Shown in pieces: positions 31,411 through 40,477 of a DNA stretch of 57,810 bases. Position 1 is the first letter of the stretch. Each line of letters begins with the position of its first letter. The position numbers were made by a program, and so were the translations under genes. A model generated the notes under the pieces. That model saw only the letters and a list, made by a program, of their open reading frames with translations, searched no databases and had not been told where the DNA came from. Source of the DNA: GCA-2687515 sp002687515 (lineage in GTDB: Bacteria; Pseudomonadota; Alphaproteobacteria; Rhodospirillales; UBA2165); NCBI GenBank assembly GCA_030745835.1, contig JASLNU010000067.1:1-57810 (forward strand), read 5' to 3'.

Positions 31411-33186
31411 TCAATACAACGCTTCCAGGCGCTCGCCATAGGTTTCCATCACCTTGTACCGGCGCACCTTGAGCGATGGCGTCATCATTTCGTTATCGGT
31501 GCTGAAGGCATCGGCGATCAGCATCACCCGGCGCACCCGCTCGTTGACGGCGAGATCGGCATTGACCCGGTCGACCGCGCCGTCGATGGCGCGCGCGAAT
31601 TCGGAATCGCCGATCAGCTCGGCCAATTCCTCCGGTTTGCTGTTTTCCTTGGCCCATTCGCTCGCAAATTCGGCATCGGGCACGATGATGCCGACCAGGT
31701 GCGGGCGCTTGTCGCCATGCACCATGGCTTGCGATATTTCCGGCTGCAGGGTCAGGAACCCCTCGACCCGCTGCGGCGACAAATTATCGCCGCCCGAATT
31801 GACGATGATATCCTTCTTGCGGTCGGTGATCTCGATATAACCGTCCTCGTCCATATGGCCGACATCGCCGGTGTGCAGCCAGCCATCGATGATGGCTTTG
31901 TTGGTGGCGTCCTGGTTGCGCCAATAGCCCTGCATGACCTGATCGCCGCGCGCCAGAATCTCACCGTCGTCGGCGATCCTGACCTCGGTGTTCTTGACCG
32001 GCGGGCCGACCGTCTTCAGCTTGATCCGCTTCGGCCGGTTGACGCTGATCAGCGGTGCCGATTCGGTCTGTCCATAGCCTTGCAGGAGGCGCAGGCCGAG
32101 CGCCGTAAAAAACAGGCCGATTTCGTAATTGAGCGGCGCGCCGCCGGAAACCAGCGCCTTCAGGCGGCCGCCGAAATTGTTCCTCACCTTGTTGCGCACC
32201 AGTTTATCGACGAGCGCGTTCTTGATCTTCTCGCCGAAGCCGAGCGAGCCCGGCTCGAGAAACTCGCGGCTGCCCAGTTCGACGGCGGCGTTGAAGAGTT
32301 TTTGCTTGGCGCCGCCGGCCTGTTCGACACCCTTGGCGATGCGTCCGTGCATGACCTCGTACAGCCTCGGTACGGCGGTCATGATCGTCGGCCGCGCCTC
32401 GGTCAGGTTGCGCGACAGGTACTCGATCCCCTCGGCGTAATAAATCTGCGCGGCGATGGAAATCGGGAAGAACATGCCGGCCATGAACTCATAGGAATGG
32501 GACAATGGCAGGAAGGACAGGAAGACCTCGTCATCAAGGCCGATTTCCTCGAGGGCGTCGCGGGCGCCCTCGCAATTATGCATAATTGCCTTATGGCTGA
32601 GCATCACGCCCTTCGGCGCGCCGCCGGTGCCCGAGGTATAGATGAGGGCCGCCGTATCGTCGATCTTGCGTTCCGCGATGGCGGCGGCGATGTCGTCGGG
32701 TTCTTTGGCGCCGGCCGACAGCAAGCCGTCCCAGTCATAGAGATCGGTGCCGGGCGATTGCGCCGTTTCGAATTTATCCATGGTGATCAGGAATTTAATA
32801 TTATGGGTCTGGCTGGCGGCCAGCACCCGTTCCGACAACGCCGTGCTTGAGGTGATGGCGCCGACGGCGCCGGAATCGGCCAGGATATGCAGATGGTCGG
32901 CGACCGTGTTGGTGGTGTAGGCGGGCACCGCAATGCCGCCGATGGCCATGATCGCGATGATGGCGAGCGGCCATTCGGGCCGGCTTTCGGAACACAAAAC
33001 CACCCGGTCACCGGGTCCGACGCCCAGTTTGCGCAGGCCGCGCGCCAGCTTTGATACCTCGTCGGCGGCTTCGGTCCAGCTTTTGGAAACGTAGGCGCCG
33101 TCCATTTTAGCCCACAGGAATGGTCCCGCGCCCCGCCTTTCGACACCGGCCATGAACATTTCAGCCAGATTCTGCCATTCGTACAT
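31411..33186 (-). CDS. Long-chain acyl-CoA synthetase (AMP-forming)
   Basis: This 591-residue enzyme activates fatty acids to acyl-CoA through an acyl-adenylate. The P-loop-like motif reads ALIYTSGTGGAPKGVMLSH; LLQGYGQTESAPLIS, LHTGDVGHMDEDGYIEITDRKKD and the late lysine region match ANL-family motifs. The large form with AHNCEG-like text and the 'FAA1' arrangement fits a long-chain enzyme used in beta-oxidation or lipid salvage. GGGGAG lies seven bases before the ATG at 33186. It is divergent from pepF, and the binding-protein gene lies 215 bp downstream on the same strand, with a weak hairpin (31281-31299) between. Confidence 0.92.
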   Translation of the reverse strand: MYEWQNLAEMFMAGVERRGAGPFLWAKMDGAYVSKSWTEAADEVSKLARGLRKLGVGPGDRVVLCSESRPEWPLAIIAIMAIGGIAVPAYTTNTVADHLHILADSGAVGAITSSTALSERVLAASQTHNIKFLITMDKFETAQSPGTDLYDWDGLLSAGAKEPDDIAAAIAERKIDDTAALIYTSGTGGAPKGVMLSHKAIMHNCEGARDALEEIGLDDEVFLSFLPLSHSYEFMAGMFFPISIAAQIYYAEGIEYLSRNLTEARPTIMTAVPRLYEVMHGRIAKGVEQAGGAKQKLFNAAVELGSREFLEPGSLGFGEKIKNALVDKLVRNKVRNNFGGRLKALVSGGAPLNYEIGLFFTALGLRLLQGYGQTESAPLISVNRPKRIKLKTVGPPVKNTEVRIADDGEILARGDQVMQGYWRNQDATNKAIIDGWLHTGDVGHMDEDGYIEITDRKKDIIVNSGGDNLSPQRVEGFLTLQPEISQAMVHGDKRPHLVGIIVPDAEFASEWAKENSKPEELAELIGDSEFARAIDGAVDRVNADLAVNERVRRVMLIADAFSTDNEMMTPSLKVRRYKVMETYGERLEALY

Positions 33187-33242
33187 CTCAAATCTCCCCG
33201 CCGTGATTTGAAGCCCCTTTCATTTTACCATATACCGGAGCC

Positions 33243-35060
33243 ATGCATACTTACACCAACAATCTTGCAAATCACGATTCCGATCCATTGCCGGCCTGGG
33301 ACCTGGGCGATCTTTACAGCGGCAGGGATGATCCGGCGATTGCCCGCGATTTGGGCGATGCGGCCCGGCGCGCCACTGAATTCGCGGACCAATACCAAGG
33401 CAGGCTGGCCGACCTCGGCGGCAAGGCGTTGGGCGCAGCCGTCAGCGAAATCGAGGCCATCGACGAAACCCTGCAACGCGCCCGCAGCTACGGCCAGCTG
33501 CTGTTCGCCGCCAATACCCAGGATGCCGAGATCGCGGCCTTTTACCAGAACATCAACGAGCGGGTGACGGATATTTCATCGCGGCTGATATTTTTCGAAC
33601 TCGAGTTGAACCGAATTGATGACCATGTGCTGGCGGAAAAATTGGAGGATGCCGGGCTTCGGCGATACAAATCCTGGATCGACGCCAACCGGGCTCTGAA
33701 ACCCTATCAGCTCGGCGATGACCTCGAAAAAATCCTGCACCAGAAAAACGTGCCGGGGCGCGCCGCCTGGACCCGCCTGTTCGATGAGACGATGGCCATG
33801 TTGCGCTTCGATGTGGATGGGCGCAAGCTGTCTTCGGCCGAGGTTCTGGATTTGATGATGGACGCCAAGGCATCGGTCCGGCGCAAGGCGGCCAAGGCCT
33901 TTGGCGGGGTGCTCGGCGAAAATGTCCGGCTGTTTTCGTTGATCACCAACACCCTGGCCAAGGACAAGGAGATCGAGGACCGCTGGCGCGGGCATCAACG
34001 GCCGATATCGCGCCGCAACCTCGTCAATCAGGTGGAAGACGAAGTGGTCGACGCCCTCATTGCCGCGGTCAAGGCATCCTACCCCGCCATAGCGCACCGC
34101 TACTACGCGCTGAAAGCGCGCTGGATGGAGCTCGATGTCCTCGATTACTGGGACCGCAACGCGCCCCTGCCCGATGCCGGCGAGGGACGCATAGCCTGGA
34201 ACGATGCGCGGCAAACCGTGCTCGACGCCTATGCCGGGTTCGTGCCCGAAATGAGCCATATCGCCGAGCGCTTTTTTGAAAATTCCTGGATCGACGCGGC
34301 GCCGCGGCCGGGCAAGGATTCGGGTGCCTTTTCCCATTCCACGGTGCCCTCGGTGCATCCCTATATCTTGATGAATTATCACGGCAAGGCGCGCGACGTG
34401 ATGACCCTGGCCCATGAATTGGGCCACGGTGTGCATCAGGTGCTGGCCGCGCCGCAAGGGCATTTCCTGTCGGATACGCCCTTGACCCTGGCGGAAACGG
34501 CATCGGTGTTCGGCGAAATGCTGACCTTCCGCGCCATGCTCGACGCCGCCGGCGATGGCGCCCGGCGGCGGCTGCTTCTGGCCCGCAAGGTGGAGGATAT
34601 GCTGAACACGGTGGTCCGCCAGGTGGCGTTCTGCGATTTCGAAATCCGCCTCCATGACGCGCGCCGGTTGGGCGAGGTGAGCGCCGAGCGGCTCGGCGAA
34701 ATCTGGCTTGAGGTGCAGCGCCAAAGCCTGGGTCCGGCCTTCCGCTTCGATGACGAATACAAATATTATTGGGCCTATATTCCGCACTTCATCCATGCCC
34801 CCTTTTATGTCTATGCCTACGCCTTCGGCGACTGCCTGGTAAATTCGCTCTATGATGTTTTTCAGGCCGGCGCCCGGGACGGCGATGGCGGTTTCAAGGG
34901 CAAATATCTGGATCTGCTGAAGGCCGGCGGCACGCTCCGCCACCAGGAACTGTTGGCGCCCTTCGGCCTCGACGCCGGCGATCCCGAATTCTGGAAGCGC
35001 GGGCTCGGCGTCATATCGGGCTTTGTCGACGAATTGGAGGCAGGGATGCGCAATGGCTGA
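33243..35060 (+). CDS. pepF: M3-family oligoendopeptidase
   Basis: This 605-residue cytosolic zinc metallopeptidase degrades peptides. The zinc site is LAHELGHGVHQ (HExxH), followed by ETASVFGEM with the third ligand glutamate. Upstream, RAYSYGQLLFAANTQ-like and DWRYNMHQ-like helices match PepF/M3B; the substrate-binding YKYYWAYIPHFIHAPFYVYAY segment is characteristic of this group. The ATG at 33243 has GGAG two bases before. Its TGA overlaps the start of the ABC1 kinase gene by 8 bp, so the two are cotranslated. Confidence 0.93.
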   Translation: MHTYTNNLANHDSDPLPAWDLGDLYSGRDDPAIARDLGDAARRATEFADQYQGRLADLGGKALGAAVSEIEAIDETLQRARSYGQLLFAANTQDAEIAAFYQNINERVTDISSRLIFFELELNRIDDHVLAEKLEDAGLRRYKSWIDANRALKPYQLGDDLEKILHQKNVPGRAAWTRLFDETMAMLRFDVDGRKLSSAEVLDLMMDAKASVRRKAAKAFGGVLGENVRLFSLITNTLAKDKEIEDRWRGHQRPISRRNLVNQVEDEVVDALIAAVKASYPAIAHRYYALKARWMELDVLDYWDRNAPLPDAGEGRIAWNDARQTVLDAYAGFVPEMSHIAERFFENSWIDAAPRPGKDSGAFSHSTVPSVHPYILMNYHGKARDVMTLAHELGHGVHQVLAAPQGHFLSDTPLTLAETASVFGEMLTFRAMLDAAGDGARRRLLLARKVEDMLNTVVRQVAFCDFEIRLHDARRLGEVSAERLGEIWLEVQRQSLGPAFRFDDEYKYYWAYIPHFIHAPFYVYAYAFGDCLVNSLYDVFQAGARDGDGGFKGKYLDLLKAGGTLRHQELLAPFGLDAGDPEFWKRGLGVISGFVDELEAGMRNG

Positions 35061-36396
35061 GCGCACCCCCATCGGCGGCCGCGCCCGGCGTTATGCACGG
35101 GTCGGCCGCGCCGTCGGCGGGCTGGCCGCGCGCCTGGCCGGGGAACGTTATCTGGGCCTCAAGATCGACCGTTTGGAGCATGCCGAGGATTTGAAGGTTG
35201 CCCTCGGCGGGCTCAAGGGGCCGTTGATGAAGGTGGCGCAAATCCTCTCCACCATCCCCGACGCGCTGCCCCGGGAATACGCCGCCCAATTGGCCGAGTT
35301 GCAATCCAACGCGCCGCCAATGGGCTGGAATTTCGTGAAAAGGCGGATGGCCGCCGAGCTCGGCGCCGGCTGGCAAAAAATGTTCGCCGAATTCAGCCAC
35401 CATGCCGCCGCCGCCGCTTCCCTCGGCCAAGTGCACCGGGCAACCGGACCGGGTGGCGAGGACCTCGCCTGCAAACTGCAATATCCGGACATGAACGCGG
35501 TGGTGGAGGCGGATCTGCGCCAGCTCAAATTGGTGTTTGGCATCTACCGGCGTTATGACAAGGCAATCGATCCTTCCGAGGTGCATAAGGAACTTGCCGC
35601 CCGGCTGCACGAGGAACTGGATTACCGGCGCGAGGCGCGGCACATGCGTCTTTATACGCAAATGCTGGCCGCCGAGCCCGACGTTCATATTCCGCAGGTG
35701 TTTGACGGTCTCTGTGGCGACCGGCTGTTGACCATGAGCTGGCTCGAGGGCGCGCCGCTGCTGGATTACATCGATGCCCACGATCATGTCGAGGACCGCA
35801 ACCGGGTCGCCCTCAATATGTTCCGCGCCTGGTACGTGCCCTTATACAATTACGGCGTCATCCATGGCGATCCGCATCTCGGCAACTACACGGTGCGCGC
35901 CGATGGCGCCATCAACCTGATGGATTTCGGCTGTATCCGGGTCTTCAAGCCGTCTTTCATCAAGGGCGTCATCGATCTCTATACGGCGCTCCGCGACAAC
36001 GATCCGGAGCTGGCCGTTCATGCCTATGAAATCTGGGGCTTCACCGGGCTCTCAAGGGAAGTCATCGATGTCCTCAACCTTTGGGCCGAGTTTGTCTACG
36101 CCCCCTTGCTGGAGGACCGCGTCCGCCCGATCCAGGAACAGGAAGGCGAATACGGCGCCGATGTTGCCGGCCATGTGCGCCGCGAATTGAACCGGGTCGG
36201 CGGCGTGCGTCCGCCGCCGGAATTCGTGCTCATGGACCGCGCCGCCATCGGCCTCGGCTCGGTCTTCACCCACCTCGGCGCCCGCATCAACTGGCATCAG
36301 TTGTTCCACGACCTGATCGACGATTTCGATGAAAAGGTGCTGGAGAAAAACCAGAACGCGGCGTTCGACGCGATCGGGTTGAAACCCGCACATTAG
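35053..36396 (+). CDS. ABC1/ADCK-family (UbiB-like) protein kinase-like ATPase
   Basis: This 447-residue protein belongs to the ABC1/UbiB family. LKGPLMKVAQILSTIPDALP is the family-specific KxGQ-like helix (here KVAQ), AAAASLGQVHRA replaces the kinase glycine-rich loop with the Ala-rich loop, CKLQYPDM holds the nucleotide lysine, HGDPHLGNY the catalytic loop, and LMDFGCIRVF the metal-binding DFG. UbiB-type members support ubiquinone synthesis, and COQ8 needs COQ9 in eukaryotes; a COQ9 gene lies 12 kb away. ATG 35053 overlaps pepF by 8 bp. Confidence 0.88.
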   Translation: MAERTPIGGRARRYARVGRAVGGLAARLAGERYLGLKIDRLEHAEDLKVALGGLKGPLMKVAQILSTIPDALPREYAAQLAELQSNAPPMGWNFVKRRMAAELGAGWQKMFAEFSHHAAAAASLGQVHRATGPGGEDLACKLQYPDMNAVVEADLRQLKLVFGIYRRYDKAIDPSEVHKELAARLHEELDYRREARHMRLYTQMLAAEPDVHIPQVFDGLCGDRLLTMSWLEGAPLLDYIDAHDHVEDRNRVALNMFRAWYVPLYNYGVIHGDPHLGNYTVRADGAINLMDFGCIRVFKPSFIKGVIDLYTALRDNDPELAVHAYEIWGFTGLSREVIDVLNLWAEFVYAPLLEDRVRPIQEQEGEYGADVAGHVRRELNRVGGVRPPPEFVLMDRAAIGLGSVFTHLGARINWHQLFHDLIDDFDEKVLEKNQNAAFDAIGLKPAH

Positions 36397-36414
36397 GGCG
36401 GGGATCGCGTCGCC

Positions 36415-36786
36415 TCAGATGGCGACGACCAGCAAAAGCCCGCCGATGACGCCTATATTGTTGCAGAAAATCCAGAGATGGGTTTGCCGCCTGCCGGGCT
36501 CGGTCATGGTCCAGAAATGGTGATAGATGAAATTCGAAAGGACCGTGAAGAGGACCAGCATGGCGGCCCCGATCCAGGCGTGAAAGTCGAACAGCACCGA
36601 AAGGCCGCCGAGCAGCATGGTGGCTAGGCCCAAAGATAAAACCAAGCGCGGAAACGGGATGCCATGGCCCTCGAAGGTTTTCAGATGCTCATCGAATTGG
36701 GGAAACGCGGTGACGCCCCGGAAGAGGAACAGGAAGGCAATGCAGACATGGGCGATGATTTGCAGGGCAGAGTGGTCGGCATGCAT
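36415..36786 (-). CDS. DoxX-family membrane protein
   Basis: This 123-residue inner-membrane protein has four hydrophobic helices: IAHVCIAFLFLFRGVTAFPQF, VLSLGLATMLLGGLSVLFDF, IGAAMLVLFTVLSNFIYHHF, and GVIGGLLLVVAI. Length and pattern fit DoxX-like proteins, whose role may be linked to redox or thiol stress. It is 18 bp from the ABC1 gene in convergent orientation and 24 bp downstream of the amidohydrolase gene on its own strand, so it is likely transcribed with the latter. Confidence 0.8.
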   Translation of the reverse strand: MHADHSALQIIAHVCIAFLFLFRGVTAFPQFDEHLKTFEGHGIPFPRLVLSLGLATMLLGGLSVLFDFHAWIGAAMLVLFTVLSNFIYHHFWTMTEPGRRQTHLWIFCNNIGVIGGLLLVVAI

Positions 36787-36810
36787 GGCGGAACGTCGTT
36801 TATCGCCCGC

Positions 36811-37827
36811 TTATTCCGCCGCCGCCCTGATCGGATCGCCGAGCCCCAATATGCGCCGCGCATTGGCCCCCAGGATCTTTTCCTTGACCTCGTCCGAGAG
36901 GCCGGCGCCGTCCAGGAATTTCAAGGCATCGGCCGGGCTCCAGCACGGATAGTCGCTGCCGTACATGACCTGATCGGCGCCGTAATAATCGACCGCGAAC
37001 TTCATGCCTTCTGAGTGCGGCGACACGGTGTCGGTGTAAAACCGCTTGAGATAGGTGCTCGCCGGCCGCGGCAGTTTGGCTTTCTTGGTATTCTTGTCCA
37101 TGCGCCCCGATTGGTAGGGCAGGGCGCCGCCGGTATGCGACATCACCACCTTCAGGTCCGGATGGCGTTCCATGACCCCCGACAAGACCAGGCGCATGGC
37201 GGCGACGCTGACCTCGACCACCCGGCCGAGGCTTAGGAACAGGGCGCCGTCATAGCCGGTCAGCATATCGGAAAAGACCGCGTCGGTGGGATGCAGGAAC
37301 AGCGGAATGCCCAGTTCCTCGGCACGGTCGTAAAAGGGCTCCAGCCGCTCCGCGTCGATCCGGGGATCGGCGCCGACGCTGCCCGGCAGGTTCAATCCGA
37401 TCAGGCCAAGATCGTTGATGGCGTGGTTCATCACTTCGAGCGCGATATCGGTATCCTGGAGCGGCACCGCGCCGGAGGCCCAGACCCGGCCCGGATATTT
37501 TTTCTGGGCGCCGGCCATTTCCTGGTTCCAGAGCATCGCCGCGTCGCGCCCCTCGGTGGCGGGAAGTTCGGAAAAGGCGACCGAAAACGGCCCGATCGAA
37601 CAGACCACATCGACATCATGCCCAAGCCCGTCCATGTGTTCCAACTGCTTATCCAGATCGAACCAGGCGGGCCAGCTTGACAAAATATAATCGCTGGCGC
37701 CGTCATCGCGCAGATAGGCGTAGTTGCCGTCGCTGTCGGTCTCGACGCGCGGATAACCGGTGCGCTTGCGCAAGCTTTCGAATACCGAGCGCGGCCACCA
37801 ATGGAAGTGGGAATCGACGATGCGCAT
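36811..37827 (-). CDS. Amidohydrolase-family metal-dependent hydrolase (ACMSD-like)
   Basis: This 338-residue protein begins MRIVDSHFHWWPRSV, with the HxH metal ligands of the amidohydrolase superfamily, and continues with PLFLHPTDAVFSDM (third histidine), MSHTGGALPYQSGRMD, and YGSDYPCWSPADALKF near the end, where the aspartate ligand lies. The pattern is that of the ACMSD-like decarboxylase/hydrolase group that acts on aromatic acids or derivatives. ATG 37827 is chosen because AGGAGG lies seven bases upstream; a TTG at 37845 is in frame. Repeat R2 begins 90 bp upstream, within the presumed promoter region. The DoxX gene follows. Confidence 0.88.
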   Translation of the reverse strand: MRIVDSHFHWWPRSVFESLRKRTGYPRVETDSDGNYAYLRDDGASDYILSSWPAWFDLDKQLEHMDGLGHDVDVVCSIGPFSVAFSELPATEGRDAAMLWNQEMAGAQKKYPGRVWASGAVPLQDTDIALEVMNHAINDLGLIGLNLPGSVGADPRIDAERLEPFYDRAEELGIPLFLHPTDAVFSDMLTGYDGALFLSLGRVVEVSVAAMRLVLSGVMERHPDLKVVMSHTGGALPYQSGRMDKNTKKAKLPRPASTYLKRFYTDTVSPHSEGMKFAVDYYGADQVMYGSDYPCWSPADALKFLDGAGLSDEVKEKILGANARRILGLGDPIRAAAE

Positions 37828-37916
37828 GGCGCGGCCTCCTGCCAAGTTTTCCGTGGGGATGCGATTGACCGATTATATCGGCAATTTCGCCGCCGCGTCC
37901 ACTTCGGGCCGGTTTA

Positions 37917-38241
37917 ATACCAACCTACATGAATAGACACCCATTGTGACGGCGCCTGCAGGTTTCCGGTTAGGAGCGTGCCGCGCCGTGGTGCCAATCC
38001 ACCACAAGCGGTGCGCGACGACATCCGGGAGCCGGCAGGCGCCGCCCTTCGGGTCGCCTTTCCCGCCCCCTCGGGGGTCGCGGGGGCGCCCCCCGCATTT
38101 TAGAATCGGGGGGACACCCCCCGGTGGGCCCCCGGGGTGTCGGGAAGGCTTGCCGATAGAACGCCATCGCCGGCGCCTCCCCTCCTACCGAGGAAACGGG
38201 AAAGAAGATCACAATGGGTGTCTATTCATATAGGTTGGTAT
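37917..38241. repeat. Structured intergenic element R2, inverted and with a 61-bp insert
   Basis: The 325-bp element has 33-nt inverted ends (37917-37949 and 38209-38241) with one mismatch, beginning ATACCAACCTACATGAAT. Internally it lies in the opposite orientation to R1 and R3. It is about 61 bp longer because of a GC-rich segment between about 38074 and 38137. Its tip stem is GTGGTG/CACCAC where R1 and R3 have GTGATG/CATCAC, a compensated change. Confidence 0.9.
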
Positions 38242-38253
38242 AAAGCGCCGAGC

Positions 38254-38754
38254 CTATCGATTTGGCGCGATCGCCTCGAGGCTCATCAGCGTGATGACAC
38301 ACCCCAAGACGATAGAGCCAACCATGAACAGCAGGATGATGTAGCGGTGAAAATCGGCTTCGCGCTTTGATTTGATCCTGCGGATCTTCCGGAACAGGCT
38401 GGAATAGCTGGATTCGATGGCGGCCAGTTTGCGGGCCTCGGTGTGTTGCCAGAACTGGAACAGAACCAGCATGAAGGTTGCGGCCATCGCCATAACAATG
38501 GCCGATAATTTGAGCACCATCATGAATTGTTCGCCGTGGGACACATATTTGGCGAGTGCGACGATCACCACATAGATGACCAGCGTCGAGGCCACCGCTT
38601 TCCATTGAATACCCTTTGAATAAATGATGGTCCGCGTCGAATCGTCGTAAATATGGCCCAGTTCGCGATGGGTCAGTTCGTCCAATTCGGATGCAACCAG
38701 CTCCGGTTCGTCGTCTTCGGTTGCTTCGGTTTTTCGATCAGCCATCGCATGCAC
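38254..38754 (-). CDS. Small membrane protein of unknown function
   Basis: This 166-residue protein has an acidic N-terminal region of about 45 residues (EATEDDEPELVASELDELTH), then three likely membrane helices (AVASTLVIYVVIVALAKYV, MVLKLSAIVMAMAATFMLVL, YIILLFMVGSIVLGCVITLM) with a basic cytoplasmic loop (SLFRKIRRIKSKREADFHR) before the last. I do not recognise the family. The start may be ATG 38754 or the in-frame ATG at 38745. It is divergent from pntAA, with which it shares a 220-bp upstream region, and ends 12 bp from repeat R2. Confidence 0.7.
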   Translation of the reverse strand: MHAMADRKTEATEDDEPELVASELDELTHRELGHIYDDSTRTIIYSKGIQWKAVASTLVIYVVIVALAKYVSHGEQFMMVLKLSAIVMAMAATFMLVLFQFWQHTEARKLAAIESSYSSLFRKIRRIKSKREADFHRYIILLFMVGSIVLGCVITLMSLEAIAPNR

Positions 38755-38976
38755 CTGCGTCGGGCATCTGGCGGGTGCCAGTCCCCCACACTGAATGTTT
38801 GCATTCTTACTACAAAATCCAAGTCAAAAGATATATCCGGCCAAAACCCGGCCGACAATTGGTTCAAAATATTTTGCGAAAATACCTCGATTCGGCGCGA
38901 TAGACCCTTGGCAAACCGGAACTGAACAGCCATTTTGTCGCCGGATCAATTCGGTCCGTCTTCTTGGGGGACAGCC

Positions 38977-40131
38977 ATGAAAGTAGGTGTGCCGAAAGAA
39001 CGCCGCGAAGGCGAAACCAGGGTCGCGGTGTCGCCCGATTCCGTCAAAAAACTGGTTGCGCTGGGTTTCGATGTCAGCGTCGAGGCGGGCGCCGGCGCCG
39101 GCGCATCCTTTTCCGATGACCTTTTGCGCGAGGCCGGCGCCAGCATCGCCGATAGCGCCGCCGCCGTGCTCGGCGATGCCGAATTGGTGCTTAAAGTCCG
39201 CGCCCCGATGAGCGCCGACGAGGGCGAAGACGAAATCGGTCTGATCAATTCGGGCGCCATGGTGATCGCCCATATGTCGGCGCTGTCCAACAAGGATGGC
39301 GTTGCCGCCCTGGCGGCGGCCGGGCTGACCGGTTTCGCGATGGATTTGATGCCGCGCATCACCCGCGCCCAGTCGATGGATGTTTTGTCCTCGCAAAGCA
39401 ACCTCGCCGGTTACAAGGCGGTGCTGGATGCGGCCGGCGAATTGGGCCGCGCCTTTCCGATGATGATGACGGCGGCGGGCACCATCGCGCCGGCCAAGGT
39501 GTTCATCATGGGCGTCGGCGTCGCCGGTTTGCAGGCGATCGCCACCGCCAGGCGCCTCGGCGCCGTGGTTACCGCCACCGACGTGCGCCCGGCCACCAAG
39601 GAACAGGTGGAAAGCCTGGGCGGCAAGTTCCTGGAGGTTGATCCGGAAATGGAAAAGGACGCGCAGACCGAAGGTGGCTACGCCAAGGAAATGCCGCCCG
39701 AATATTTCGAAAAGCAGAAACAGGTGGTCGCCGAACATATCAAGAAACAGGACGTGGTCATCACCACCGCCCTGATCCCGGGCCGTCCGGCGCCGGTGCT
39801 GGTCACCGAGGAAATGGTGCGCTCGATGCCCGACGGCGCGGTGATCATCGATCTGGCGGTGGAAGCGGGCGGCAATTGCCCGCTTTCGGAATTGGGCAAG
39901 GTGGTGATAAAGCATGGGGTCAGCATCGTCGGCCACGACAATGTCCCCGGCCGTCTGGCCGAAAACGCCAGTTCGCTCTACGCCAAGAACATCATCAACT
40001 TCCTGACACCGCTGGTCGATGCCGAGAGCAAGGAAATGGCCATCGATTGGGAAGACGAGATCATCCAAGGAACCTTGATTTGCCGGGATGGCGCGGTTGT
40101 CCATCCGGCCCTAGCTGGAGGGGGAAGTTGA
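38977..40131 (+). CDS. pntAA: NAD(P) transhydrogenase subunit alpha part 1 (NAD-binding)
   Basis: This 384-residue soluble component dI of proton-translocating transhydrogenase binds NAD(H). It starts MKVGVPKERREGETRVAVSP, has the Rossmann motif VFIMGVGVAGLQAIATARRLG, VTATDVRPATKEQVESLGG, and a mobile-loop segment ending GGYAKEMP. The complex uses the proton gradient to make NADPH from NADH. ATG 38977 is chosen over 38935 because GGGGGA lies before it and all family members start at MKVGVPKE-like text. The three genes are packed with gaps of 1 and 9 bp. The alpha subunit is split in two, as in Rhodospirillum. Confidence 0.95.
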   Translation: MKVGVPKERREGETRVAVSPDSVKKLVALGFDVSVEAGAGAGASFSDDLLREAGASIADSAAAVLGDAELVLKVRAPMSADEGEDEIGLINSGAMVIAHMSALSNKDGVAALAAAGLTGFAMDLMPRITRAQSMDVLSSQSNLAGYKAVLDAAGELGRAFPMMMTAAGTIAPAKVFIMGVGVAGLQAIATARRLGAVVTATDVRPATKEQVESLGGKFLEVDPEMEKDAQTEGGYAKEMPPEYFEKQKQVVAEHIKKQDVVITTALIPGRPAPVLVTEEMVRSMPDGAVIIDLAVEAGGNCPLSELGKVVIKHGVSIVGHDNVPGRLAENASSLYAKNIINFLTPLVDAESKEMAIDWEDEIIQGTLICRDGAVVHPALAGGGS

Positions 40132-40132
40132 C

Positions 40133-40468
40133 GTGGGCACCGATGCGTTAAGCCAAAAATTGGCCGTTGAGGCCGCCCAGCAGGGCGAGCCCTTCATTTT
40201 CCTGTTTTCCGTGTTCGTGCTGGCGGTGTTCGTCGGCTTCTATGTGGTGTGGAGCGTCACCCCGGCGCTGCATTCGCCGTTGATGAGCGTCACCAACGCC
40301 ATTTCCTCGGTGATCATCGTCGGCGCCCTGGTCGCGGCGGGGCCGGCGGATTTAAACTTCTCCAAGGTTATGGGCTTCGCCGCCGTGGCACTGGCCTCGG
40401 TCAATATCTTCGGCGGCTTCATCGTCACCCAGCGCATGCTCGCCATGTTCAAGAAAAAGCAAAGCTAG
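40133..40468 (+). CDS. pntAB: NAD(P) transhydrogenase subunit alpha part 2 (membrane)
   Basis: This 111-residue membrane piece carries the first part of the dII domain: three or four helices including FIFLFSVFVLAVFVGFYVVW, ISSVIIVGALVAAG and VMGFAAVALASVNIFGGFIV, ending with a basic tail RMLAMFKKKQS. The HSPLMSVTNAISSVI segment is characteristic of PntA membrane domains. The start is GTG at 40133, one base after the pntAA stop, with GGAGGGGG upstream. It forms the proton channel with PntB. Confidence 0.94.
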   Translation: MGTDALSQKLAVEAAQQGEPFIFLFSVFVLAVFVGFYVVWSVTPALHSPLMSVTNAISSVIIVGALVAAGPADLNFSKVMGFAAVALASVNIFGGFIVTQRMLAMFKKKQS

Positions 40469-40477
40469 GGGGACGCC

